From: Terriglobales bacterium
GTDB lineage: Bacteria > Acidobacteriota > Terriglobia > Bryobacterales > Bryobacteraceae
DNA: 64,000 nt
Reading direction: 5' to 3'
Assembly (NCBI GenBank): GCA_027485675.1
Contig: JAIXQP010000043.1
Location: forward strand, 1 to 64,000
The first letter of the stretch is position 1; the number at the start of each line of letters is the position of its first letter. The notes under the pieces were generated by a model. It made no database searches. It worked only from the letters and a program-made list of their open reading frames with translations, and was not told the DNA's origin. Of the stretch, positions 7,414-16,887 are shown piece by piece. The translations under genes were made by a program, and so were the position numbers.

Positions 7414-9441
7414 TTAAGTCATCCCCAACGCCTTCATCGCCGCTGTCATTGGATCAGAGAAGAAAACGGGGTCGACCCGTTCCACGATGTCACCTGAAAC
7501 TTCTAGGAAGTTCCGCTTGTTTTCAAGCGGGACCAGCGCCTTCCGTGCGCCGTTATCCATTGCCACCTGCAACGGCTCAGCCAGGGAGCGCATCGCTTTG
7601 ATATTGCCCTGGATGCTCAGGTCGCCTAGGATAACTAGTCCGGCCTGGACCGACTGCCTTTTCAACGCAGAATATATGGCAACGACCAGGGCGACCCCGG
7701 CCTCGCATGAGACCTGATTGCTCAACAGGTCTATCGCTTCAACGTGGAAGTCGGTCGTATCAACCTGCTGGCCGATTCCCATTTTCACCTTCTGGCCCAG
7801 AAGATAAGCGAAAGCTCGGTTGATAGATTCCCGCATTGGCCCCTCGACGCCGCCAGCGATCTTCAGTTTGCCCGTTCCTGGCGAAGTGCCAACCTCCAGC
7901 CGGTACAGACCCACCTTGGCTTGATCGTTTACCGAGGCAGTGTAGACCGATCCTGGCGCTAGAGGATCGAGCGAGATCATGTCACGACCGCCTTGCTCGG
8001 GAACGCCTATAAACTTCTCTTCTCGCGTCTCATTGTCGATCATCGAAAACGAAGTCTGATGAAACTCGAACGCGCCCATTTTCTTTAGCTGCTCCTTTAC
8101 TCGACGACGGCCTTCGAGGGCCAGTTCGAGCAGTTCTGCGACTTCATCCTTCGACAAATCGCCGTTCGGGTAGATCAGCTTCACCAGTCCGGAAACTGTC
8201 TTGCGCACGGCCTTAACGTCACGGGACTTCAGTTGCGACCCAAGGGAGAAACTGTGGTCGAAGAGTTCGGTGAATGTATGCTTACGAAGTTCCCGCAGAG
8301 CCTCGGCCAAGTAGTCCACCACGAAGCCATAGTGGGCCGTGAAGAAGTCTACCTTCATCTTCGGCATCTCCCAGCCAGGGATGTAGAAGTGGATGCGATC
8401 CAGGAACGCCATGTCCTCTCGGATCACGTCGGGCATCGGCATGAACAAGTGCGACGACCGCACCATCACTTCAACAGGCTGGTTCGTGTTTCCGAACATG
8501 GCAATGGAAGCGGAGCCGGAAAGTGAATCCTTCCCTCGTGCGAACGTCCCCGATTCGCAGTAGGTCTTGAGCGTGGTCACGACTTCCTTCGGCATCTTCT
8601 GGAGGTCGGCCACTTCATCGAAGCCGATGGCATCCCAGATTCCCACGAGGCCCATCTTTCCGGTGGCCATGTTGAAAAACAAGTTGGCAACTGTGGTTGG
8701 TCCCGTGAGGAGGATTGTGTACGGCGACAACTCCTGATACCCATAGCTCTTGCCCGTTTCGCGTGGGCCGAGTTCCACCAAGTTGTAGTTGGCCTCAGCC
8801 AGCGGAATCAGGCGCACCAAATAGTGCAGCTTCTGGCGGCGGCTAAAGTGGGAGGGTTCCAGACCAACCGTGCGAATCAGCAGGTCGATCCATTCGTCGG
8901 TGGAAAATTGCTTGCGGCACGCCCGGTACTCTTCGAGATCGAACGTCGCAAGTTGGATAGGTTTCAGGCTGTCGATCCAGAACGGACTACGTTTGCCCTT
9001 CTGCTCCTCGTCGTATGAATGCCGAATGTCCACCTGCGCCCAAATCCCGCCCATGAGCAGGCGGTCGTAGTCCCGCAGAAAGTGCTCGGGGATATGGACG
9101 TACTTGTGGCCGAAGTTTTTCAGCTCAGCCCAGTGCTTGTCGTCGTCGGAGACATAGCGCACCTGTACTTTATCGATGAGGGTGTGCTTCCCCTTGTCCT
9201 TCACCATCGACTGCGCTTTGTTGGCTTCATCGGGGCGGACGAAGTTCGAGGACAGAGTGTTGTTCACGACCTTCAACCCGGCGTCGATTGCCACGGGATC
9301 GTCGGTAGCACAATACTTCCCCAGCAGGTATTCAAGAACGAAGACCGGGACGTTGGCTCCCACCTTCACCTTGCGAACCAAATCCTTGCGAACCACTTTG
9401 CCCGCAAACACGGAAGCCGCTTTTTCGTCCAATTCAGGCAT
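7414..9441 (-). CDS. brxL: BREX Lon-like protein BrxL
   Basis: 675 residues, last gene of the BREX operon. The N-terminal part is the BrxL-specific region. An AAA+ ATPase follows, with Walker A at about 225-232 (GPRETGKS) and a Walker B-like IGFDEVADL. The C-terminus is Lon-protease-like (VSCEAGVALVVAIYSALKRQ, then GLVILGDLSIQGNIKAM). In type 1 BREX, BrxL is needed for phage exclusion rather than for host methylation and has been described as a DNA-binding AAA+ ring. The start ATG lies 9 bases after the pglZ stop. Length and domain order are normal for the family. Confidence 0.95.
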   Translation of the reverse strand: MPELDEKAASVFAGKVVRKDLVRKVKVGANVPVFVLEYLLGKYCATDDPVAIDAGLKVVNNTLSSNFVRPDEANKAQSMVKDKGKHTLIDKVQVRYVSDDDKHWAELKNFGHKYVHIPEHFLRDYDRLLMGGIWAQVDIRHSYDEEQKGKRSPFWIDSLKPIQLATFDLEEYRACRKQFSTDEWIDLLIRTVGLEPSHFSRRQKLHYLVRLIPLAEANYNLVELGPRETGKSYGYQELSPYTILLTGPTTVANLFFNMATGKMGLVGIWDAIGFDEVADLQKMPKEVVTTLKTYCESGTFARGKDSLSGSASIAMFGNTNQPVEVMVRSSHLFMPMPDVIREDMAFLDRIHFYIPGWEMPKMKVDFFTAHYGFVVDYLAEALRELRKHTFTELFDHSFSLGSQLKSRDVKAVRKTVSGLVKLIYPNGDLSKDEVAELLELALEGRRRVKEQLKKMGAFEFHQTSFSMIDNETREEKFIGVPEQGGRDMISLDPLAPGSVYTASVNDQAKVGLYRLEVGTSPGTGKLKIAGGVEGPMRESINRAFAYLLGQKVKMGIGQQVDTTDFHVEAIDLLSNQVSCEAGVALVVAIYSALKRQSVQAGLVILGDLSIQGNIKAMRSLAEPLQVAMDNGARKALVPLENKRNFLEVSGDIVERVDPVFFSDPMTAAMKALGMT

Positions 9442-9450
9442 CAGGTATCC

Positions 9451-12036
9451 TCACATCGAAATGGCGACATCAACCGTCAGGGGAGCCGCCAGTTCCGCTC
9501 CCGTCGTGGCATCGAGCAAGTAGAGTCCAACCGTCTTCTGGGAAATCTCTTCGGACACCATCACCGTCACGGTATTCGGATCGATCTGTTCGTTGTTGGT
9601 TGGGCAAATCTTCAGCTTCACTTCGCCTGTCGCATCCTCGAATCCGTACGATGCGCTGACGGGAATCGAGACGCACTTCTTGTTGGCCCGTAGTTCGATG
9701 CGCACTTTGGGCGGTTCAAATCCGAACAGGCTCGACTGGCTCCCGGTAATCTGCACAGAGAAGAATCTCGTGGTCAGCCTCGCCGTGCCTGGCGTCAACA
9801 GCCATTGAATTCCGGTCGATTGCGGTAGCGCCTTAGCAGTCGAGTGCATCACGACCACCGGAACGATCAACTCTTGAGGCGACAGCCCACCGTGAAAATA
9901 CGCTCGCCCTCCACCCTTCGACTTGAAGCAGGCAAAGGTCCACGGAGTTGCAATGTCAAACTGGCTGTCTACTCCCAACGACGCCAGTGAGGTCCGCAGA
10001 TACGACGGTTCCGCCGTTCCGCCAACGCCTACCCAGACCCGGCGATGCAGGTCTTCAACCTTGCCGCCTGGGGCCTCGATCTTCATGTCCTCTCCGATCT
10101 CGTCGGCGAACAAATGCCCGTGGTCTGCGACCAGAACGATGTTCTTTATCCCGTGATCGGCCAGCACTCTAACGCCTCGCCGCAATTGGCTCAGTACGCC
10201 GTCGATCTGAAGTCGGGCTTGTGCCATGTTGTCGGCTTCTCCCAACTCATCGATTTCTTGCGATGTGATCAGGATCAACTGCGAATTCTGAATGCCATCC
10301 TTCACTCTCTTGGTTGGCTTGGGCAGAAGGTCTTCGAGCTTCGCATCAAAGACCGAAGTGCCCGCAGTTTCTTTGAGGAATACCACCCGATCCTTGCGAT
10401 CCTTGATGACCTTACCATTGATCTCCAGTGCCAGCTTACCGCCGCCAACCGCTACCACCTTTGCCGATTCATTAGCCTCGGGCAATAACGCCGCCATGCC
10501 AATTTCGGTGATCGTGGGGATCGTACCGATGGCAGGCTGAATCTCCAATTTGAAGTCGTCCTTCAGTAGCCTCGACAACTCACGAGCCATCTCGAATCGA
10601 AGGGCATCGATCCACACATATGCGACTTTGCCTTCGCTGAGAAGGGGCTGCACCTGTTTGTGGAAAACATCCCGCTGATAGGCCAGCCCTTTAATTGGAT
10701 GCTTGGCTTTCTGGAACGTCGTCACGAAGTGCTTGGCCAGCGCTGACCCGACCTCCGTGTAGCGTTGTTCGGCCTTCGTGATGAGCTTATCCAGCCCGTG
10801 ATGATCGTCTCCCGCTCCGAACTCGAAATTGTACTTACGGCTTTCCATGTTCCGGTGGTGTGTGTCCAGCAAACACCAAGGGTCATCCTCGTCGGCGTAT
10901 GCCTTAACGAGGGCCGGAACCGTCGACGGGGCGTTCTTGATTGCCTTCCCCACACGGTCGGCTTCGATCAGAACCTCGGCGGCGGAAGAGATCAGCGCCC
11001 ATCGAGCCTGGATCGCTGGAATTACGTCAGCCCAGAATCGGGAGAGGCGAGCCTTGGAGAGTTCCAATAGCGCCGCTGTCGCCGACTTCAGCAGTTCGCT
11101 TTCGACATGGACCATCAACGAACATTCCACACCCAGGAATGTTTCGTTCTCCTTGAGTGGTTCAACGGCTACTGCGATCTGGCCCAGGCCAAGCTCCTGC
11201 TCGACCTTGTTGGCCACATTCACGTAGCTGTCTCGCACATCCCGGCTGTTTCGCCAAGTTCGAGCGAGTCTCACGCAGGCATCCACGCCGTTCGTCGTTG
11301 ACGCCACGGGAACGGATGACAGGGAGGCAGGCACGTGCTTCTTGAGTGCGGCGAACAGGTCCGTCATCAGGACGTGCCGCCCCAAACGGACCCGCCAACT
11401 CGTGAGTGTTTCGGCAGCAGGAAGTTCAACGTCAAAGCTGATTTCCAGCAAGTGACGCAGTTCCTTGCCGCAATCCTTTTTGCCGATCTCCAGGTCGTAG
11501 GCGCCGCTGTGCAGGAACGCCAACCCGACTTCTTGCGGATTGGCTGAACCGAAGACCAGCGCCAGTACTCCCGTTGAGATGTCCTTACCCTTGTCGGCCA
11601 AGGCATCGAGATCAGCCAGCGATAACTTGCCCGACTCCACTTGCCGCTCGATCTCAGCGACTTGATCTTCGCCCAAGATGGGCTTTAGGGCATTGCGGGC
11701 CACGACCGACAGCCGAGTGTTGCACGCAGGAGGTTGTTGCCGAGGTTGCATGATCACCCCGGCGCAATCGAGTTCGATCAGAGCACTGCTGGTTTCGTTT
11801 CGTTCAATCGGGACGTAGACGACGAGCCGAGGCGCTTGCTGGTCGTTCAGCAAGTGATCGATTTGCTGTCGCAAGCGGAAGAAGCTGCCGTCATACTGGA
11901 CAACCGTGGCACTCGTGATGGAAATTTCCGCTGCGGCTTTGGTGTAGGCTTGCTCGGGATCGTACCAGACCACCAGCCCTTTTTCATCGACCTGCTTGGC
12001 AATGAGTTGAACGAGAGAATCGGTGACGACGGGCAC
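9451..12036 (-). CDS. pglZ: BREX alkaline-phosphatase-superfamily protein PglZ
   Basis: 861 residues from the GTG at 12036, which I prefer because it overlaps the pglX stop (TAGTG); an ATG 48 bases upstream would lie inside pglX. The C-terminal half holds the PglZ domain, with acidic and histidine metal-ligand motifs VAYVWIDALRFEMARE and NIVLVADHGHLFADE (about residue 637). The N-terminus (SLVQLIAKQVDEKGLVVWYD) is typical of type 1 PglZ. PglZ is essential for BREX defence and modification; its biochemical substrate is not settled. Confidence 0.95.
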   Translation of the reverse strand: MPVVTDSLVQLIAKQVDEKGLVVWYDPEQAYTKAAAEISITSATVVQYDGSFFRLRQQIDHLLNDQQAPRLVVYVPIERNETSSALIELDCAGVIMQPRQQPPACNTRLSVVARNALKPILGEDQVAEIERQVESGKLSLADLDALADKGKDISTGVLALVFGSANPQEVGLAFLHSGAYDLEIGKKDCGKELRHLLEISFDVELPAAETLTSWRVRLGRHVLMTDLFAALKKHVPASLSSVPVASTTNGVDACVRLARTWRNSRDVRDSYVNVANKVEQELGLGQIAVAVEPLKENETFLGVECSLMVHVESELLKSATAALLELSKARLSRFWADVIPAIQARWALISSAAEVLIEADRVGKAIKNAPSTVPALVKAYADEDDPWCLLDTHHRNMESRKYNFEFGAGDDHHGLDKLITKAEQRYTEVGSALAKHFVTTFQKAKHPIKGLAYQRDVFHKQVQPLLSEGKVAYVWIDALRFEMARELSRLLKDDFKLEIQPAIGTIPTITEIGMAALLPEANESAKVVAVGGGKLALEINGKVIKDRKDRVVFLKETAGTSVFDAKLEDLLPKPTKRVKDGIQNSQLILITSQEIDELGEADNMAQARLQIDGVLSQLRRGVRVLADHGIKNIVLVADHGHLFADEIGEDMKIEAPGGKVEDLHRRVWVGVGGTAEPSYLRTSLASLGVDSQFDIATPWTFACFKSKGGGRAYFHGGLSPQELIVPVVVMHSTAKALPQSTGIQWLLTPGTARLTTRFFSVQITGSQSSLFGFEPPKVRIELRANKKCVSIPVSASYGFEDATGEVKLKICPTNNEQIDPNTVTVMVSEEISQKTVGLYLLDATTGAELAAPLTVDVAISM

Positions 12037-15000
12037 TACTTCACCAATCCTTTCTGGCGAAGTTGCTTGCCGATGGAGGACCATTCGTACTTTCCTTCGA
12101 GGAGTTCATCCCAGTAGTCTTTCGCCACTTTCCACGGGACGAGTTCGTAGAGCGGGGCGATATTGAGGACTACGCCGTCGTTCAAGTCAGGTTCGAGATG
12201 TAGGTCTGCTGCCCGACGAATTTTTTCTTCAAAGTCTCTCAGTTCGGAGATGAAATCTTCCTGCCGCTCGAGGTCCTTTGCTAGTCTTTTGGCTTCCTTA
12301 CCCGAATCGCCCGTTCTTGTTTTCTCTGTGCGAAGGGACTGCAGGCGGTCCTCCTCCAAACGAAGCTTCGGTTCAACATAATTCACCAACGCCTTGAACA
12401 AAGAATCCTTGTCGAGTCGGCTGTAGTAGAACCAAATGGCGTAGTTTCTCTTGACCGATTGGAGCAGCCAGTAGATCGGTGCCTTGCGGCTTCTCTTTGA
12501 GTACTGGGCTACGTGATCGTCCCAAAAGCCGCCCCTCCCCGGTTTGCGAAAGTATTCTCGCAACTCTTTGACTCCAAGGATTTCACAAGCCTCAGCTTCT
12601 CGTCGCTCGGCTTTATCTTCCCAAAAAATCTCAAAACTTCGCCGTGTACGCCCGACAACATCATTTGGATGTCCCGGATCGTCGACCAGGATGCCAGCCC
12701 AACCAATCTCTATGGGATATCCCTCAGGCGCAGTCCGTGCTGGAAGTCCATTGGGCTCTAGCAACATGCCCGGAGCGCAAGGAGGCACCGCATCGAATGC
12801 CGAGAACCTCTCCTTGCGTTGTAACCCCTGCGCTCGCAGTCTTATGTCTGCACGTCCTGTTGCGGTCATCACGGCGTATGACACCAAGTCCTGCACCCAG
12901 AGTTGAGGAGACTGTTCAACGCTTTCCCAAATACCTTGCAGCGGCGTTAATTCCTCACGGCGGCTCGTCTCCAACAAGACAAGAGCCTTTGTCTCATCAC
13001 TCAGTCGAAACGCATCAAAGACACCCTCGTCAATCTGCTGCTGGAGTTCTCCCAACCTTTGGGTGCTCTTCTTAAGGGCATTCTCGATAAGACCAATCTG
13101 ATCTCGAAGTCTGGTCGCCCTTCCGGATGTTGGCTCTCCCTCTTGTGGCAATTCGCTCTCTTCTGCGAACGGGAGGGTATGCCATGACAGCAGCGCCGGA
13201 GATAGGAACAGAGGTGAAGTTGATACGTGGGTGGCCCATCGACGCTTAAGCTCGTACGCCTCTTGCGCTGCGGAAATAATTGCCTCTTTTTGCACGGACT
13301 GGCTGTAAGGCAGTTGCTTGATGTACCCTACGTGCTTGTGCTGGCCGCAATAAGTGTTGATCACGAAGGAATAGAAGCGTGAGTTTAGAAGCGATAAGGC
13401 CCACCATCGTTCATCGTCATTTCCTGAGCAGAAAAACCCTAGGCCTTCGACCGTAAAAATACAATCGTCTGGCAGTATGTGGGCATTCAAATCATCGGTG
13501 CGCTTTGGGAATGACACTCCACGCTGGAAGTAGTACGAAACGTTCTTCACAGTGCGGGACCATGACTTGTATATTGCCGCTTCAGCCCTCTTGATATCCT
13601 CGCCGTCCGCTCTCCAGAAAAGCAGCAGGTCCAAGTCCCTATAAAACGGCGCAAATCCTCCACCGTTGGCAAGAGTCACGTAGGAGGATGCTTTTCCGAC
13701 TACGTTAGGAGGAACCTCTGCACGAAGGCGATACCAGCGCCATGAATCGCTGATGCCGAGGCCCTGGCGAGCAACTCCTAGCGTCGGCTCTAAGCGTTCT
13801 CCTTTTTCAAATAGCTCCCACAAGTCCCGTGGAAGATCATAAGAAAGCGAGCAATTCGGAATGGAAAGAAAGCTTTGTCGAATATGCACGAATCGTCGGT
13901 CGGATGGCGCTTCGATTGGCGTGCCTTTAACTGCCTCGAGAAGATCAAACCCTTTTCCTCGATAGCATACGACGGCTGGTTCACTCGTGCGCCTGACCGT
14001 GAAAGCTGCTGCTTCCACTTGCGCACCGTCTAAAACGTCCCACCCCAAATCTGCGAATGCCGTCAGCGGAGTTGCGCACGTAAGAAGGCGCTCTCTGAAC
14101 GACCCGTAAGATGATTTGACCCAGGCTGTCTTGTCCACGATTGCACCTTGTGCGCCTCCTTCAGTCAGGAGTTCGATGGCTCTTAGCACAAAAGCGCAAA
14201 GAATGTTATTCGAATGTTCTTCATAGTTTGCAGTGATGTAGTCACCCACCCCTGGCGTACTTTCCCCGAATGGCGGATTCATCAGCACTACGTCGTAGCG
14301 CCTTTGGCACATGTCCACAAACGCAAACCCACGCACAGCGTCTTCCGAGAAAAGCCGCCGCCGGAAGCGTTCGCCGTTATGCGCCGCCTCAGCGTAGCGT
14401 CGAAGGGCTTCGACGAGCTTTGCTTCAGCTTGCTCGAAGAACTGCGTATCGGTCACTCCCGAAAAGTCGAATCGTTGTTGGTTAGGTGCGGGTTTGATCT
14501 CATCAAAAAGACTCTGCTGTATCGAGATAGGACCCGCCAGCCATTGCCTTTTCGCTTGAGCAATGGTTTCGTGAATCTCTTTCTCGATCTTGAGCAGAGA
14601 GCCAGCCTCGCCAGCGAGCTTCATCTTATGGAAAACAACTTCAACTAGCTGGCCAAGCAACCTTGGTTCTAACTGGGCGATAAAATCCTTGAGCATCGGC
14701 TCCTCACCCGGCATTGGTTCGGCACACACAAAGTTCGATCGGGTGATCTTTGGACGCTCTTTCTTAAGTCCCATGTCCTGATAGGCTCTCTGGCAGCGGA
14801 GCCACATGGCCAACGCCGCAATTTGACTGCAGCGAAGATCGATGTCGACGCCGTGAACATTGTGGGCGAGTATCAATCGAGGAACGTCTCGTTTTAGAGC
14901 GTCCAGCGTGGGGTAGTCCCGTTGAAGGGCTGGTGCAAGCTCCTGATCGGTGTAGGCCTCCTCATAAATCACTTGGAGCAGGTCAAAGCAATACAACAGA

Positions 15001-16061
15001 AAATGTCCACTACCAGAAGCAGGGTCGAGAACCTTCAGTTCACGTGGGTCCTTCTTCGGGCGATGTGGGACGTGAACTGGGAGGCTGAGGAGTTCTTCTT
15101 GCGAGAGATCATTACGGCCCTCAGCCGTTGCCTTTGGTGGTTGTTCCCCTCGCTGCAAAAAAACTTCATTCGGACGGCGAACCATGTATCGGCACTGCTC
15201 TCTGAGCTTGGTCTGTCCTTTTCTCATCTCATACCAAATGCGACCCAAAGTATTGTCTGTGAGGAACTCGACCACATAACGGGGTGTGAAAAATTGGTTT
15301 CTGAAGGCCAGTTCGTAAGAGTTGCGTGGTGCTTGACTCCCTCCCTTTTTGGGGTCTCTCGCTGCGTCTCGCAATTCCTTTGGCGTGAAATACTGATACA
15401 CCCACCCTATGGTTTCGTCCTGCGACCAAATCTTCGGCCATGCCTCTCGCAGTTCGGTCTCTTCGGGCTTGATTCCTCCGTTGTTTAAAAGGCCAAGTAC
15501 ATCATCGAGGATGGTTTGCTTTGGGTACAGCCTATTTGCGGAGTCATCGGGATTGAACAACACGCCGATCTCTCCGGAGAGTAATCCACCCAACCAGTTC
15601 AAGAAGTGCCGATAGGCGATGTCCTGATGCCCGGTGTTGTAGAGCCGCTCGTCATCTGGATGGTCGGCCAGATAGAACTTCACGCCGTTGGAATCGATGC
15701 CTCGGCTGACGGCCTCTCGGAACTTTTGTCCGCCAATGTAAACCTCACGAGCCTCCATCATCTTGTAGGCGCAAAGTCGATTCAGGTGCGTGAAAGCAAT
15801 CTCCCGCACCAACTGGTCGAGCGCCTCTTTGGGCTTGAATCCTCGGGCCTTGATGTGGGTGAAGTGATCGAGAATATCCTTACGTGCGCCCTGCTCTTCC
15901 TCGGTCAAGTGTGTCATCGGAGCGCTCGGATCAGCGGTCACGTGATCCTTCTTGGCGAAGATGCCGTACTTCCCCTCAAGCTCCTGCGAGACCGATTCTT
16001 CGAGCAGTTTGCGACACTGCGTTACCACATTGCGGAGCCTGTTGCGAATCTCTTGGTTCAT
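12036..16061 (-). CDS. pglX: BREX adenine-specific DNA methyltransferase PglX
   Basis: 1341 residues starting MNQEIRNRLRNVV; an upstream ATG overlaps the preceding gene. S-adenosylmethionine motif I is at about residue 347 (LDPASGSGHFLLYCFDLL) and the catalytic NPPF motif near 595 (YDVVLMNPPFGES). The long C-terminal half would supply target recognition. In characterised type 1 BREX, PglX places N6-methyladenine at a non-palindromic site on host DNA, marking self. The start codon comes one base after the HEPN gene stop, so expression is coupled to it. Size and motifs indicate an intact gene. Confidence 0.96.
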   Translation of the reverse strand: MNQEIRNRLRNVVTQCRKLLEESVSQELEGKYGIFAKKDHVTADPSAPMTHLTEEEQGARKDILDHFTHIKARGFKPKEALDQLVREIAFTHLNRLCAYKMMEAREVYIGGQKFREAVSRGIDSNGVKFYLADHPDDERLYNTGHQDIAYRHFLNWLGGLLSGEIGVLFNPDDSANRLYPKQTILDDVLGLLNNGGIKPEETELREAWPKIWSQDETIGWVYQYFTPKELRDAARDPKKGGSQAPRNSYELAFRNQFFTPRYVVEFLTDNTLGRIWYEMRKGQTKLREQCRYMVRRPNEVFLQRGEQPPKATAEGRNDLSQEELLSLPVHVPHRPKKDPRELKVLDPASGSGHFLLYCFDLLQVIYEEAYTDQELAPALQRDYPTLDALKRDVPRLILAHNVHGVDIDLRCSQIAALAMWLRCQRAYQDMGLKKERPKITRSNFVCAEPMPGEEPMLKDFIAQLEPRLLGQLVEVVFHKMKLAGEAGSLLKIEKEIHETIAQAKRQWLAGPISIQQSLFDEIKPAPNQQRFDFSGVTDTQFFEQAEAKLVEALRRYAEAAHNGERFRRRLFSEDAVRGFAFVDMCQRRYDVVLMNPPFGESTPGVGDYITANYEEHSNNILCAFVLRAIELLTEGGAQGAIVDKTAWVKSSYGSFRERLLTCATPLTAFADLGWDVLDGAQVEAAAFTVRRTSEPAVVCYRGKGFDLLEAVKGTPIEAPSDRRFVHIRQSFLSIPNCSLSYDLPRDLWELFEKGERLEPTLGVARQGLGISDSWRWYRLRAEVPPNVVGKASSYVTLANGGGFAPFYRDLDLLLFWRADGEDIKRAEAAIYKSWSRTVKNVSYYFQRGVSFPKRTDDLNAHILPDDCIFTVEGLGFFCSGNDDERWWALSLLNSRFYSFVINTYCGQHKHVGYIKQLPYSQSVQKEAIISAAQEAYELKRRWATHVSTSPLFLSPALLSWHTLPFAEESELPQEGEPTSGRATRLRDQIGLIENALKKSTQRLGELQQQIDEGVFDAFRLSDETKALVLLETSRREELTPLQGIWESVEQSPQLWVQDLVSYAVMTATGRADIRLRAQGLQRKERFSAFDAVPPCAPGMLLEPNGLPARTAPEGYPIEIGWAGILVDDPGHPNDVVGRTRRSFEIFWEDKAERREAEACEILGVKELREYFRKPGRGGFWDDHVAQYSKRSRKAPIYWLLQSVKRNYAIWFYYSRLDKDSLFKALVNYVEPKLRLEEDRLQSLRTEKTRTGDSGKEAKRLAKDLERQEDFISELRDFEEKIRRAADLHLEPDLNDGVVLNIAPLYELVPWKVAKDYWDELLEGKYEWSSIGKQLRQKGLVK

Positions 16062-16062
16062 C

Positions 16063-16884
16063 TCACACCGCTCCTTGCGGATGCGCTTCCGCACCCTGTT
16101 CTTTCAGTTCCTTCAGTCGAGCAGTCACGAGATCGTCCAGCGCAAGGCAAACCACACGAATCGTCTCGACGGCCTGCTTTGCCCAAGGGAAACCGATCTC
16201 CTGTGCCGAGCCAGCGGGGTCATCCTGCGAGCGGTCAGCCCGATGCACGATATCGTTGCGCCGCTTCACTGTGCTGTCGATTGTCTTCTTAATCTCATCC
16301 TCGGTTCGGCCGAGCTTCTTTGCGATGAGGTTCCACGGGTTGTCGAGAGCGAGCAGCACACCCGTGACGTGGATGCCCCGCCTGCCATTGAGGTAGCTGA
16401 AGTTCAGACTGCTAATCATTTTGTTGGCGACAAAGAGCGGGTCTGGATCGACCAGAATGCGAACAGCTTCATCAAGGTCGAATTTCAACTCTTTGAACTG
16501 GTTCTTGAATGCCTCGTCGTTCTTCGGAACGAAATCTCGTCCTCGCAGCCGGATCACTTCAGCGAGGTTGGCCCTCAGCAAGATCGGCAGGTACGTTTCC
16601 AACGCAGTGCTGGCAGTAACAACGGCCTGCCGCAGTAGATTGCATAAGGCGCTTCTCTTGATGGAGGAAGGTGGGACCTCGGCCAGTTCCCGAATCAATC
16701 CCAAGAAGATGCCATTGGAAATCACCAGCAGGCTCTCGTCGGCCTCCGCTTTCACGAGTTCTCGCAGCGAACGCACCAAAGCCTCTTCCGTGTTAAGAGC
16801 GTCATGCTCCAGCAGCCGAAAAACCTTTAGCAGCAGGTCCGCAGGCCGGATGTTGTCTTCAAAGATTTGCCGAGGACTGAGCAT
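16063..16884 (-). CDS. HEPN-like protein embedded in the BREX operon
   Basis: 273 residues, all-helical in appearance. Near residue 208-216 it carries KRRNDIVHRAD, which fits the HEPN RNase signature R-x4-H, followed by RSQDDPAGSAQ and a C-terminal helix, a pattern seen in RiboL-PSP-HEPN-type proteins. It sits 3 bases after brxC and 1 base before pglX, so it is co-translated with core BREX genes, yet it is not one of the six standard type 1 components. By analogy with HEPN proteins in other defence loci it could be an RNA-cleaving abortive backup. The HEPN call rests on motif and fold impression only. Confidence 0.65.
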   Translation of the reverse strand: MLSPRQIFEDNIRPADLLLKVFRLLEHDALNTEEALVRSLRELVKAEADESLLVISNGIFLGLIRELAEVPPSSIKRSALCNLLRQAVVTASTALETYLPILLRANLAEVIRLRGRDFVPKNDEAFKNQFKELKFDLDEAVRILVDPDPLFVANKMISSLNFSYLNGRRGIHVTGVLLALDNPWNLIAKKLGRTEDEIKKTIDSTVKRRNDIVHRADRSQDDPAGSAQEIGFPWAKQAVETIRVVCLALDDLVTARLKELKEQGAEAHPQGAV

Positions 16885-16887
16885 GAT

